From positions 1 to 43,106 of the IMG/VR virus record IMGVR_UViG_3300032020_000020: 43,106 nucleotides of DNA; one strand, 5' to 3'. A program made the position numbers and the translations under genes. How positions within the stretch are numbered: the first letter of the stretch is position 1; every line of letters starts with the position of its first letter. The stretch comes from a virus. The notes under the pieces were generated by a model. It was given only the letters and a program-made list of their open reading frames with translations, did no database searches and was not told the origin of the DNA. Below, piece after piece: positions 32,094-38,887 of the stretch.

Positions 32094-33596
32094 CTAAACT
32101 CCCACTCCCCGATACTGGTTCAAAAAAGCATAGGGATTTTTATACTCCGCCTCTGGGTCATCAAATCTTACTTTAACATAAGGCACTCCACTCATCTCCA
32201 ACATCCTTATACAGTCTATAAAGTGAATCCCCTTCTTTTTTATCCGCTCCAAAAGCGGCTTTTCAATCTTATGTCGGTAATCATCCCAAATACAGGTCTC
32301 AAATTCTCGAATAGTTAAAGGACAATTCTCAAAAGTAAACAACTGAGGTTTCTGATACATCTCGTCTAAACCCAAAAGATAATCAATCTGCCTGATTCCG
32401 ACAATTACCTCATTAGGTTTAGTCTTGACTGGAATAGCAAAAATCCCCTTCCTACTACCATCTCCTGCTGGGTCTAAAAATTCCTGCAATATTGACTTGC
32501 CCCCCAAATATTGATTAGGAGCTTTAGCCGATGCATCCATCACCACCTTTTCAGGTTTCAACTTCCGTAATTTAGTATTGATTGCATCTATAATCAATCT
32601 TGCCGAACCGTGTTCAAATAACTCATCGAACACAAATCTTTGTTCTTCCCGATTCACTGCATAGAACAAAACCGCAGTCTCCGTTCGGGTATGCGGGTCA
32701 ATACCCAGATAAACCGTGTAATTCTCATTTATCTCAAATGGAGAGATCACGTGCTTCGCCCTCGAAAATGTTTTGAACACCTTCCCAGCAAACATAGGAA
32801 ACTGCCCCGTCATCCTGGTCATCCTCTGATCCTCTGGAAACTGCTTAAAGAAATCCTCAAGCCAAATCTTATCCAAAGACCGATTATTCCGAGTATCGAA
32901 CCCCTCAAAAACCTCCACTGATTTATTCTGACCAGCAGTAGCATCTAAATAAAAATCCGAAATCCAGGAAGTCCGAGCATTCAAATTCACCGGGGTTAAA
33001 GTCATCGTTATTCGCCCTTTAAACTTCATCGTCCGAGCTATATTCTCATTATAAATATCATAAGGCGGCGGTTCATCAAAACCAATCACGTGCCTGTCCA
33101 CACCACCAAACTTATCCGCCTCCTGCTCATAAGTCATAAATTCCTCTGTAGAACCATCAGCAAAAAACAAAGTCTGTAATTCCTTTGAATACGCCTTCTC
33201 CCAACTCCCACCAAGCAAGTCTTTCGACCTAACCATCGACCGAAACATCGGCAAAGCTACCTTCATTAACCCATCCCTGAAATCCGTAGTTACCCACCTC
33301 AAGTGAACTGGTGGTGGGGGTGTCTCCTGATATGGATGAGTCCCAGTCGCCCACCAAATATGCTCCGCACAATGCGGATATGTCTTCCCACTCTTATTGC
33401 CACCCACTGCCAACCTTATTGGAGCCCTACTCTTGTGAAAGTCTAACTGATAACCCGGATTATCATAGGGCACATAAGATGATATTAACTCCTCCCTCCT
33501 ACGCCTCTCTATCTCTAACTGGTGCAAGGCTACCTTAATCATCTCATCCTTGCTCATCCCAGCTATCTTTGCCTGTATCTCTTCTTTGGTCAACAT
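32094..33596 (-). CDS. terL: Terminase large subunit TerL (500 aa)
   Basis: I use the ATG at 33596; a longer TTG start at 33611 is possible. The ATPase has Walker A GGNKSGKT (65-72) and Walker B VIGFDEPP (170-177). The nuclease domain begins YLGID with Asp300 and continues with Asp354 (VVMDASAKAP) and a later acidic FIDC segment. This is the two-domain packaging motor that cuts concatemers and pumps DNA through the portal. Length and context are fully typical. Confidence 0.92.
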   Translation of the reverse strand: MLTKEEIQAKIAGMSKDEMIKVALHQLEIERRRREELISSYVPYDNPGYQLDFHKSRAPIRLAVGGNKSGKTYPHCAEHIWWATGTHPYQETPPPPVHLRWVTTDFRDGLMKVALPMFRSMVRSKDLLGGSWEKAYSKELQTLFFADGSTEEFMTYEQEADKFGGVDRHVIGFDEPPPYDIYNENIARTMKFKGRITMTLTPVNLNARTSWISDFYLDATAGQNKSVEVFEGFDTRNNRSLDKIWLEDFFKQFPEDQRMTRMTGQFPMFAGKVFKTFSRAKHVISPFEINENYTVYLGIDPHTRTETAVLFYAVNREEQRFVFDELFEHGSARLIIDAINTKLRKLKPEKVVMDASAKAPNQYLGGKSILQEFLDPAGDGSRKGIFAIPVKTKPNEVIVGIRQIDYLLGLDEMYQKPQLFTFENCPLTIREFETCIWDDYRHKIEKPLLERIKKKGIHFIDCIRMLEMSGVPYVKVRFDDPEAEYKNPYAFLNQYRGVGV

Positions 33597-33621
33597 TATT
33601 TTATAAAACAAATAAAAACTA

Positions 33622-33678
33622 TTATTTTACATCAAAAGTCGGAGACCCCATCATCTTTTTAATCTCTTCATTGGTCAT
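33622..33678 (-). CDS. Micro-ORF before terL (18 aa)
   Basis: The ATG at 33678 lies 4 nt after the previous stop with GAGTAAAGG upstream. The product is MTNEEIKKMMGSPTFDVK, ending just upstream of terL. It is probably a coupling peptide. Evidence is the ribosome site and spacing only. Confidence 0.35.
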   Translation of the reverse strand: MTNEEIKKMMGSPTFDVK

Positions 33679-33681
33679 CCT

Positions 33682-33918
33682 TTACTCAATACACCAATCC
33701 GATTTCAGCTCTTGCCAGCCAAAACATTCTGCTGGTAATTTTAAATCTTCCATATGTTGCCTAACAGCACGTATCTTTTTTGACTCCAATTGTTTCTTGA
33801 GAACTTCAAGTAAATGTGGTAAAGCCTCAATAAAAAGCTTTTCTAATATTTTAAGACGAATATCTTCGTCAACTCCGGGTATCTCTCCTACCATTGGAGT
33901 TATTTCAACGTAACCCAC
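33682..33918 (-). CDS. Small helical protein upstream of terL (78 aa)
   Basis: The GTG at 33918 is preceded by AGAGGATC. The product is helical (LKILEKLFIEALPHLLEVLKKQLESKK) and ends with LKSDWCIE. It overlaps the 34-aa ORF. It might be a terminase-associated protein by position. No family recognised. Confidence 0.6.
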   Translation of the reverse strand: MGYVEITPMVGEIPGVDEDIRLKILEKLFIEALPHLLEVLKKQLESKKIRAVRQHMEDLKLPAECFGWQELKSDWCIE

Positions 33919-34009
33919 GATCCTCTAATCCATCAAAAGGAATCTGCAATCGACCAACCTCGCCCCCCCGATTGTCGTATATCACCAACTCTAAATACTT
34001 TTTAGGCAT
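33905..34009 (-). CDS. Small protein (34 aa)
   Basis: ATG at 34009 in a TAATG overlap with the preceding gene. The product MPKKYLELVIYDNRGGEVGR continues to a GLEDRGLR end and looks like a compact beta domain. Coupled between two other small genes. Confidence 0.5.
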   Translation of the reverse strand: MPKKYLELVIYDNRGGEVGRLQIPFDGLEDRGLR

Positions 34010-34296
34010 TATTCCCCAATCAGAAAAAAAGGAAAAGGATTCCATACTTTACACATAATATCCTCCATTAAATTTAACTCTGCACCTTCATCTTGCCTAA
34101 TATCCTCCATCTCCCCAATAAACTCTATATCTTCCCCCATTCCAATCTTTTTACCATATCGCCTAATTACCCCATCCTCAAAAAGATGAGCAAAACCTAC
34201 CTTGCCAACCCTGTATTGCTCCTCTGTCGCTATTGCACCATCCACTGGATGCGTTAATATAAACTCCTGACCTAAAAATCGAATCCTTTGCATCAT
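34009..34296 (-). CDS. Small hypothetical protein (95 aa)
   Basis: ATG at 34296 (MMQRIRFLGQEFILTHP). Acidic C-terminal half (GMGEDIEFIGEMEDIRQDEG) and an aromatic end (NPFPFFLIGE). It is part of the small-gene block between the small and large terminase genes. Unknown function. Confidence 0.6.
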   Translation of the reverse strand: MMQRIRFLGQEFILTHPVDGAIATEEQYRVGKVGFAHLFEDGVIRRYGKKIGMGEDIEFIGEMEDIRQDEGAELNLMEDIMCKVWNPFPFFLIGE

Positions 34297-34300
34297 ATTT

Positions 34301-34495
34301 TTAACCTAACCCATTAACAATACTATACTTAACCCCTAAAAAGAGGTTTTGATAAGCGCGTGGCAGGGCTAAGGTATCTATTATCACAAAACTTTCTGCG
34401 TGTCTGCATCGAGCATTCTCCTCTACCTTGCCCGTAGGCGAATAGAAACGGGGCAAGGTTCGATGATCTTTTGTTTGTTTGGTCTGGGAGTTCAT
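34301..34495 (-). CDS. Doubtful ORF containing a 9-bp hairpin (64 aa)
   Basis: An ATG at 34495 opens 64 codons (MNSQTKQTKDHRTLPRFYS). Composition is less protein-like than its neighbours and the ribosome site is weak. Within it ACCTTGCCC (34425-34433) pairs perfectly with GGGCAAGGT (34451-34459), and flanking CATCGA/TCGATG can extend the fold. It may be a coding gene or a structured RNA. Confidence 0.4.
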   Translation of the reverse strand: MNSQTKQTKDHRTLPRFYSPTGKVEENARCRHAESFVIIDTLALPRAYQNLFLGVKYSIVNGLG

Positions 34496-34526
34496 ATTAG
34501 TTTACATAACGTCCAATCAAGGACAT

Positions 34527-35069
34527 TCACTTTTCCTCTATTCCTTTATCTTTTAAGTCATTAACACTTTCAGGCTCCCCTGTCTTGTTTGGTGGGTTAA
34601 GAGGATCACTTTTAGCCTCCAAATCTTTAGACGTCTCCCCACTTTCGACCTTGTTTTCAGTCTCCTCAAAGGCTCTTACGATTACTTTCTCTAAATCTTC
34701 TTTACTCATAGAAGCTAAAATACCCCGGAGATCAATAGAAAACTTCTCTTTCCATAGACCAGTGCCTTTGTAATAGCCTTTAATAGCCTCGAAATTGCAA
34801 GATTCTAAATGAGTCATAAGACCGACAAAAGCAAGATCATCAAGGGCTTTCATCCTTTGTTCGTTGTAAAGATACCATTCACTTCTCTTGATTTCTCTTA
34901 CATCCCGGTAGATAGTATCATAGCTGACTCCAAGTTCCGTAGCAAGTGCTTTCATACGTTTACCCAATTTAAGACCACTATAAACTTGCATTTGTCTTAA
35001 GGTTAAGTTAAACTTCTTATTTTCTTTTCTTTTCAAACTTGAAGCACCGAAATTATGTTTTTCATTCAT
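34527..35069 (-). CDS. Terminase small subunit candidate with HTH (180 aa)
   Basis: The ATG at 35069 opens a protein with a clear helix-turn-helix (residues 24-55: LRQMQVYSGLKLGKRMKALATE, then LGVSYDTIYRDVREI). It continues with an oligomerisation-like helical region and a charged, disordered C-terminal tail. Small terminase subunits have an N-terminal HTH that binds the packaging site and lie just upstream of TerL, which fits. A sigma-like or repressor HTH protein is the alternative, because it is the first gene after the control region. Confidence 0.65.
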   Translation of the reverse strand: MNEKHNFGASSLKRKENKKFNLTLRQMQVYSGLKLGKRMKALATELGVSYDTIYRDVREIKRSEWYLYNEQRMKALDDLAFVGLMTHLESCNFEAIKGYYKGTGLWKEKFSIDLRGILASMSKEDLEKVIVRAFEETENKVESGETSKDLEAKSDPLNPPNKTGEPESVNDLKDKGIEEK

Positions 35070-35263
35070 AGTTTTTTTTATTTTTTTAAGTTTATTAGGT
35101 CTTATAAGCTATTCCTCTCTTTAGAGAGTTTAAACCTTAAAGCTTTAAGAGTCGTATTTCTTTCAGAAATACGTAGTGTTAAAATCATTTGTCAAGAACT
35201 ATTTCTACCTCTTAAATTAAGTCTTTATATTTCAAGGGATTAAAATTTATAATGCAGGTTTAT

Positions 35264-35324
35264 AGTCTTTTAAGTCTTTTAATATATATATAATAATATC
35301 TTTAACATCTTTAATATCTTTTAG
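35264..35324. repeat. 9-bp iteron array around an AT tract (candidate origin)
   Basis: Two tandem AGTCTTTTA units (35264-35272, 35273-35281), 16 bp of pure A/T, then three tandem units ATCTTTAAC, ATCTTTAAT, ATCTTTTAG (35298-35324). Direct iterons next to an AT-rich unwinding element is the usual plan of a phage or plasmid origin. It could instead be a cooperative repressor array. Confidence 0.55.
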
Positions 35325-35377
35325 CAAGATTTGTGCCGAGTTTTAGTTTTGGTTGAAAATAAATATAAATAAATCTC

Positions 35378-35406
35378 TTGACAAAGGTTTAAAGGTTTAT
35401 TATATT
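35378..35406 (+). promoter_or_regulatory. Rightward early promoter
   Basis: TTGACA (35378-35383), 17-nt spacer, TATATT (35401-35406). The spacer contains a tandem AAGGTTTA repeat that probably binds a regulator. The first early gene starts 34 nt downstream. Confidence 0.8.
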
Positions 35407-35439
35407 GCCGATAAGATAAAACAGAGAGGAGACGAAACT

Positions 35440-35715
35440 ATGAATAAAACTAAAGAATTAAAACTTTTTCTTGAGGATTTGTATGTTAATAGATTTCACT
35501 TATCAAAGCCAAGAATAACAATGGTCAAAGACGGAGTCTATATCCATACGGGAGAAAATTTTAAAGAAACCCATAGAGAAATGAAATTATTTGTAAGCAT
35601 TTATGATTTTGAACAGTCAAGAGAGTTAACCGTTCAGTATTTAGAAAATTGCGATGATAGGATTATACATATTCTCGAAGAGATGATAAAAGAGAGAGGA
35701 AGTGAAAAGAGATGA
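35440..35715 (+). CDS. First early gene, hypothetical (91 aa)
   Basis: I chose the ATG at 35440 because AGAGAGGAGACG lies just upstream. An earlier in-frame ATG at 35353 lies before the promoter. The product has a helical N-terminus (MNKTKELKLFLEDLYVNRFH), a beta hairpin (ITMVKDGVYIHTG) and a helical end. Position as first early gene suggests a host-takeover or regulatory role. Family not recognised. Confidence 0.65.
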   Translation: MNKTKELKLFLEDLYVNRFHLSKPRITMVKDGVYIHTGENFKETHREMKLFVSIYDFEQSRELTVQYLENCDDRIIHILEEMIKERGSEKR

Positions 35716-35942
35716 AAATATACAGTTGCACACAAGCCAAGATAGGACAGGAAGGAATAGCCCACTGGACAAATTCCTATAATCTCTATAAGGCGAAAGC
35801 TAAAATTGTCAAGATCAATTTGGCTACGATCCGGGTAGAATTATTGGAAACTATCAATGGCTATCCCGAAGGAAAAATTTTAGTGATTCCCTTAGGATTT
35901 AATCAATGCTATTCCGAGAATAACTGTTTTGAAACCATTTAA
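35712..35942 (+). CDS. Small beta-rich early protein (76 aa)
   Basis: The ATG at 35712 overlaps the previous stop by 4 nt with GGAAGTGAAAAG upstream. The chain looks like a small beta barrel (YKAKAKIVKINLATIRVELL, then GKILVIPLGF). Unknown function; coupled to the first early gene. Confidence 0.65.
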   Translation: MKIYSCTQAKIGQEGIAHWTNSYNLYKAKAKIVKINLATIRVELLETINGYPEGKILVIPLGFNQCYSENNCFETI

Positions 35943-35968
35943 GTTGACGAAGTGCGGAGGGATTAAAA

Positions 35969-36010
35969 ATGAAAGCTAAGGCCCTAACCCTTCAGCCAAA
36001 GGATCGCTGA
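35969..36010 (+). CDS. Possible leader peptide upstream of the amidoligase (13 aa)
   Basis: GCGGAGGGATTAAAA precedes an ATG encoding MKAKALTLQPKDR. Its end overlaps TTCAGC (35991-35996), which can pair with GCTGAA (36006-36011). TCAGCC can alternatively pair with GGCTGA just before GAGGAGG. This is the geometry of translation-coupled attenuation. Inference only. Confidence 0.4.
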   Translation: MKAKALTLQPKDR

Positions 36011-36062
36011 AAGCTGGCTGAGGAGGAAACCGAAAACCCTAACAAAGAAAGGAGCGACTAAA

Positions 36063-36809
36063 ATGAAGACTACATTTGGTATTGAGCTGGAGTTTTCATT
36101 GGTTCACAATCAAACATATTTAGGCCTTGAGCGGTGGACTAAAGAAAACTTTGGGGAACGGTGGGAATTAGGTAATGATGGGTCGGTAAATGGTATTGGT
36201 TCGGAGTTAAGGACTATAGGCGGTCTTGATTTATCAACAATCTTAAAAGACTATAAGCAAATCTCCAAAAAGCTTTTAGGTCTATATAAAGAGGATAAAC
36301 TTTATGTAGATTCGACTGCTGGATTTCATATTCATATTGGTATAGATGGCTGGACTCTTGGTGAACTCAAAAAGTTTCATACTGCCTTTGTCTCATCTTT
36401 ACAATTTTGGTTCGACTTTCAGCCAAGCAGTCGGAGAAATAATAGGAATTGCCATTCCTCAATTTCAAGTGAGGTATTTCAAGAGATTTCCTCAACCGAC
36501 CATTATAAAGCCATCAATATAGGCGATTCCCTTTCACAAAACGGAACTATAGAATTAAGGGTATTCGCTGGAACGGTGCAATACTGGAAGGTCTTTAATA
36601 CTTTACAGTTGGTAAATCAGTATATCAAAGAAATACAAAAGATTAAAACTTTTACCGAAATTGAGAATGGCGACAACACACCGATTAGGATCATCAAAAA
36701 CAAAAAGCTAAAAACCTTTTATTTGAAGAGGGTAAAGGAACTTAACCCAAGCCGGTATATCGACCTGAAAAGCAAATACAAAAAAGAGGTGGCGGAATGT
36801 GCGGAATAA
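36063..36809 (+). CDS. Glutamine-synthetase-like amidoligase (248 aa)
   Basis: The ATG at 36063 follows AAAGGAGCGACTAA. Diagnostic residues of the GS-like amidoligase family (Amidoligase_2) are visible: GIELEF with Glu8 and Glu10, SELR at 47-50, HIHIG at 89-93, and IELRVFAGT at 163-171. These coordinate Mg-ATP in a GS-like barrel and drive amide or peptide bond formation between a carboxylate and an amine. The adjacent class II glutamine amidotransferase, overlapping by 13 nt, would supply ammonia from glutamine. The acceptor (a phage or host protein, peptide or small molecule) is unknown. Confidence 0.85.
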   Translation: MKTTFGIELEFSLVHNQTYLGLERWTKENFGERWELGNDGSVNGIGSELRTIGGLDLSTILKDYKQISKKLLGLYKEDKLYVDSTAGFHIHIGIDGWTLGELKKFHTAFVSSLQFWFDFQPSSRRNNRNCHSSISSEVFQEISSTDHYKAINIGDSLSQNGTIELRVFAGTVQYWKVFNTLQLVNQYIKEIQKIKTFTEIENGDNTPIRIIKNKKLKTFYLKRVKELNPSRYIDLKSKYKKEVAECAE

Positions 36810-37462
36810 TCGGAGCAACGGGCAAAAAGCCTGATGTAAAGCTTTTGTCTAAATTAGTTTCTCTTAATCTGGATCGAGGCGGACAGGACGGAGTTGGTAT
36901 CTGGAGCAACCGTCAAGGATTAAGAAAAGGTTTGAACATAACTTTAGATAAAGAACTTGCCAAAAGGAAAAAGGATAAAAACTTTTTAATCCATCTGCGT
37001 TGGGCAACATCTGGAGAAGTTTCTGCAAGGTTCTGTCATCCTTTTAGGTATAAAGATATAGTTTTTTGCCATAATGGTCATATCTGGAATTATAAAGATT
37101 GGAATTTGCCTATGGACTCTTTGGCTGGGCTCTTGTTTGTAGTTAGGAACTTGCAGGGAATTGAGAAACTTTGGGGCTCGTATGTGTTTGCTTGGTATAA
37201 TCTGGACGACTTAACCTTCAATATTCTAAATCATAACGGAGAAATTCAGTTTGGGTGGGAAAATAAAACTCTATATTTTGCTTCTGAAGGAATCAATATG
37301 GTTATAGAAAAAGCTTATGGCTGTCCTAATAATACCAAATTGACCTTCAATTCGGAAACAGGAGGATTGGTTGGGGTGCAAAACTTAGAAAAGTTACTCC
37401 AAAAACAAGCTAAAATGTGGAGTAATCTTTCTAAAACTTTGGAGGATATAAGCTATGTTTAA
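36797..37462 (+). CDS. Class II glutamine amidotransferase (221 aa)
   Basis: The ATG at 36797 lies inside the amidoligase end, giving MCGIIG with Cys2 as the N-terminal nucleophile after Met removal. Ntn-hydrolase signature residues are in place: RGGQDGVG (27-34), HLRWATSG (66-73) and HNGHIWN (92-98). It hydrolyses glutamine and passes ammonia to a partner. With no synthase domain attached, the neighbouring amidoligase is the obvious partner. Such stand-alone enzymes occur in some phages next to amidoligases. Confidence 0.9.
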   Translation: MCGIIGATGKKPDVKLLSKLVSLNLDRGGQDGVGIWSNRQGLRKGLNITLDKELAKRKKDKNFLIHLRWATSGEVSARFCHPFRYKDIVFCHNGHIWNYKDWNLPMDSLAGLLFVVRNLQGIEKLWGSYVFAWYNLDDLTFNILNHNGEIQFGWENKTLYFASEGINMVIEKAYGCPNNTKLTFNSETGGLVGVQNLEKLLQKQAKMWSNLSKTLEDISYV

Positions 37463-37631
37463 ATGTGAAAAATGTGGGAATGAGAGTGTAAATTATCAAA
37501 AACATAAGATAATTATAAAGACTCCCATTGGGAAAAGTCAAAAACTTTTATGTCCGAAATGTTTTATGATAGTTGATATGGTAATAAGAAAAGAGTTTAA
37601 TCAAAAGAAAGGAGGAAAACCTAATGCATAA
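37455..37631 (+). CDS. Small zinc-ribbon protein (58 aa)
   Basis: The ATG at 37455 overlaps the amidotransferase end by 8 nt. The product has CEKCG at the N-terminus and CPKC near residue 33, a two-knuckle zinc ribbon, with a basic tail. It may bind nucleic acid or regulate transcription. Exact role unknown. Confidence 0.65.
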   Translation: MFKCEKCGNESVNYQKHKIIIKTPIGKSQKLLCPKCFMIVDMVIRKEFNQKKGGKPNA

Positions 37632-37797
37632 CTGTAAAGTTAAACTTAAAAAATGGAGGCTCGATAAAGAATTGGGAAAACATCGGTTCTTTAGATGTAA
37701 AAAGTGTGGAGCAGAATGGATTGCAATTCCACTACCTGGCTCTACAGAATCCATTCTTTACTGCAATGGTAATATGATTTGCTTAAAAACCCCTTAA
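37624..37797 (+). CDS. Second small zinc-ribbon-like protein (57 aa)
   Basis: The ATG at 37624 overlaps the previous gene by 8 nt and follows AAAGGAGGAAAACCTA. Cysteines occur as NCK, RCKKCGAEW and a later YCNG..MIC, giving a zinc-binding core in a basic background. Unknown function. Confidence 0.65.
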   Translation: MHNCKVKLKKWRLDKELGKHRFFRCKKCGAEWIAIPLPGSTESILYCNGNMICLKTP

Positions 37798-37830
37798 CCC
37801 CCCGCCTTGTGCGGAGAAAGGAGCGTTTAA

Positions 37831-38013
37831 ATGCCCATAAAAGAGCGTAACTTACAAGGTAAAATCAATCTTGAGGTAGACGAAAAGACTTTTACCGAGT
37901 TTCACGAAGAGAGAAAATATCGGAAGACAACTTTAAAACAGCTTTTTCTGGATGCTTGGGAAAGCTACAAAAAGGAAATCGGGGGGCTGGAGCAAAGAAA
38001 GGAGAAGAAATGA
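37831..38013 (+). CDS. Ribbon-helix-helix-like regulator candidate (60 aa)
   Basis: The ATG at 37831 follows GAAAGGAGCG. Residues 9-45 (GKINLEVDEKTFTEFHEE, then KTTLKQLFLDAWESYKKE) read as a beta strand plus two helices, the layout of MetJ/Arc repressors. It may bind one of the palindromes in the control region. Motif-level inference. Confidence 0.65.
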   Translation: MPIKERNLQGKINLEVDEKTFTEFHEERKYRKTTLKQLFLDAWESYKKEIGGLEQRKEKK

Positions 38014-38216
38014 GAATTTACATTGAAGATTTTGTAAAGTCTCTACAACAACAACATTCAATCACTGAATTGGGCTCAGACAAAACAATAACTTTTGAGA
38101 CCGACAGCGGAAACAAATTTCGGATTAGCTTTGAGGGTAATATGCTGTATGTAAATTTCTCAGATGGCAGATTATCCATTTACCCCGTATCTTCTAACGC
38201 TATTTATTTAGAGTAA
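38010..38216 (+). CDS. Small acidic early protein (68 aa)
   Basis: I chose the ATG at 38010, which follows AAAGGAGAAG; an upstream in-frame start lies inside the preceding gene. The product has a helix then a small beta sheet (SDKTITFETDSGNKFRISFE). No family recognised. Confidence 0.65.
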   Translation: MRIYIEDFVKSLQQQHSITELGSDKTITFETDSGNKFRISFEGNMLYVNFSDGRLSIYPVSSNAIYLE

Positions 38217-38233
38217 AGAAAGGAGAAGGAGAA

Positions 38234-38410
38234 ATGAAAAAGATAGAGTTTATCTGTGATGCTTGCAAAAAGATAATAATTTCATCAGAACCTGTTGAAA
38301 CTTTAATAAGTGTCATTATCGAATTTCCAGCAGAGAACCCAGTAACTTATCATCTTTGCGATTCTTGTATGAAGAGATTTAAAAGCATAATAGCCCGAAC
38401 TTTTATATAG
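38234..38410 (+). CDS. Third small zinc-ribbon protein of the early operon (58 aa)
   Basis: The ATG at 38234 follows AAAGGAGAAGGAGAA. CDACKK near residue 8 and CDSCMKR near residue 44 form a zinc ribbon. It is the last rightward gene; its stop overlaps the end of the opposing leftward gene by 8 nt. Function unknown. Confidence 0.65.
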   Translation: MKKIEFICDACKKIIISSEPVETLISVIIEFPAENPVTYHLCDSCMKRFKSIIARTFI

Positions 38411-38639
38411 ATGATGGGGTGTTTTTGGCTTTTTTATTTTTCTTTTTATCCTTTTGGTGTTTGGTAATAATGTAACTAATAAAATCCCCCCACTGTTGAG
38501 GATCATTTCTATACAAACAACTTGAGCAGATAACCTCACAATAATATTTATGGTGTGCAAGGAAATCCGCTCGTTGCTCGACTTCTTCTGAAATCAGCCA
38601 CGCCCCGCACCCCTCGCACTGTTGACTCAACCCTTCCAC
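38403..38639 (-). CDS. Zinc-finger protein at the end of the methylase operon (78 aa)
   Basis: The ATG at 38639 overlaps the previous gene by 13 nt. CEGCGAW (residues 8-14) and CSSCLYR (39-45) form a zinc-binding core, and the C-terminus is very basic (KHQKDKKKNKKAKN). It could bind nucleic acid. Convergent with the early operon, with no clear terminator between them. Confidence 0.65.
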   Translation of the reverse strand: MEGLSQQCEGCGAWLISEEVEQRADFLAHHKYYCEVICSSCLYRNDPQQWGDFISYIITKHQKDKKKNKKAKNTPSSI

Positions 38640-38887
38640 CCCACCGGTAGGAGATAAACCCTATTGTATTTTTCCTCGAATCTTTCAGCCCTATTTTTTT
38701 TATACCTTCGATGTTGCCCTGCTAAAATTTCTTTCTTATTTTTTTGATAGTAGTCTTTGGCTTTTTGTCTATGAACCTCACCGCTACAAGACGTGCAATA
38801 ATTTTGCTTGCCCGATTTTGGCTCAAGGGGACGCTTACACTTTTTGCATTTCGGTTTAGATTTTTTCATTCTTAAATCTTTAAACAT
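38627..38887 (-). CDS. Basic zinc-knuckle protein (86 aa)
   Basis: Starts are possible at 38887 or at the internal ATG 38869 (MKKSKPKCKKC). It contains CKKC and CTSC knuckles followed by a lysine/arginine-rich helix (KDYYQKNKKEILAGQHRRYKK-like), resembling small HNH-associated or recombination accessory proteins. I see no complete catalytic HNH. It directly follows the methylase. Confidence 0.6.
   Translation of the reverse strand: MFKDLRMKKSKPKCKKCKRPLEPKSGKQNYCTSCSGEVHRQKAKDYYQKNKKEILAGQHRRYKKNRAERFEEKYNRVYLLPVGWKG

Larger units (their letters stand above)
35070..35439. promoter_or_regulatory. Divergent control region between late and early operons
   Basis: 370 bp without a gene. From left to right: palindromes CTCTCTttAGAGAG (35115-35128), CTTAAAGCTTTAAG (35136-35149) and CGTATTTCTttcAGAAATACG (35153-35173); a leftward TTGACA (35195-35190) whose -10 region would fall in the third palindrome; an iteron array (35264-35324); and the rightward promoter (35378-35406). 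AAGGTTTAAA appears in the rightward promoter spacer (35384-35393) and inverted at 35138-35129, a likely shared operator. Confidence 0.7.

Noticed and set aside
34425-34475. GGTTCGATGATC resembles a tRNA T-loop
   Set aside because: No acceptor stem, anticodon arm or CCA-compatible end can be drawn around it.
35264-35324. Short tandem repeats as a CRISPR array
   Set aside because: Units are 9 bp without spacers of constant length, and no cas genes are present.
38627-38887. Second HNH endonuclease
   Set aside because: Zinc knuckles and basic helix are present but the catalytic His-Asn-His pattern is missing.
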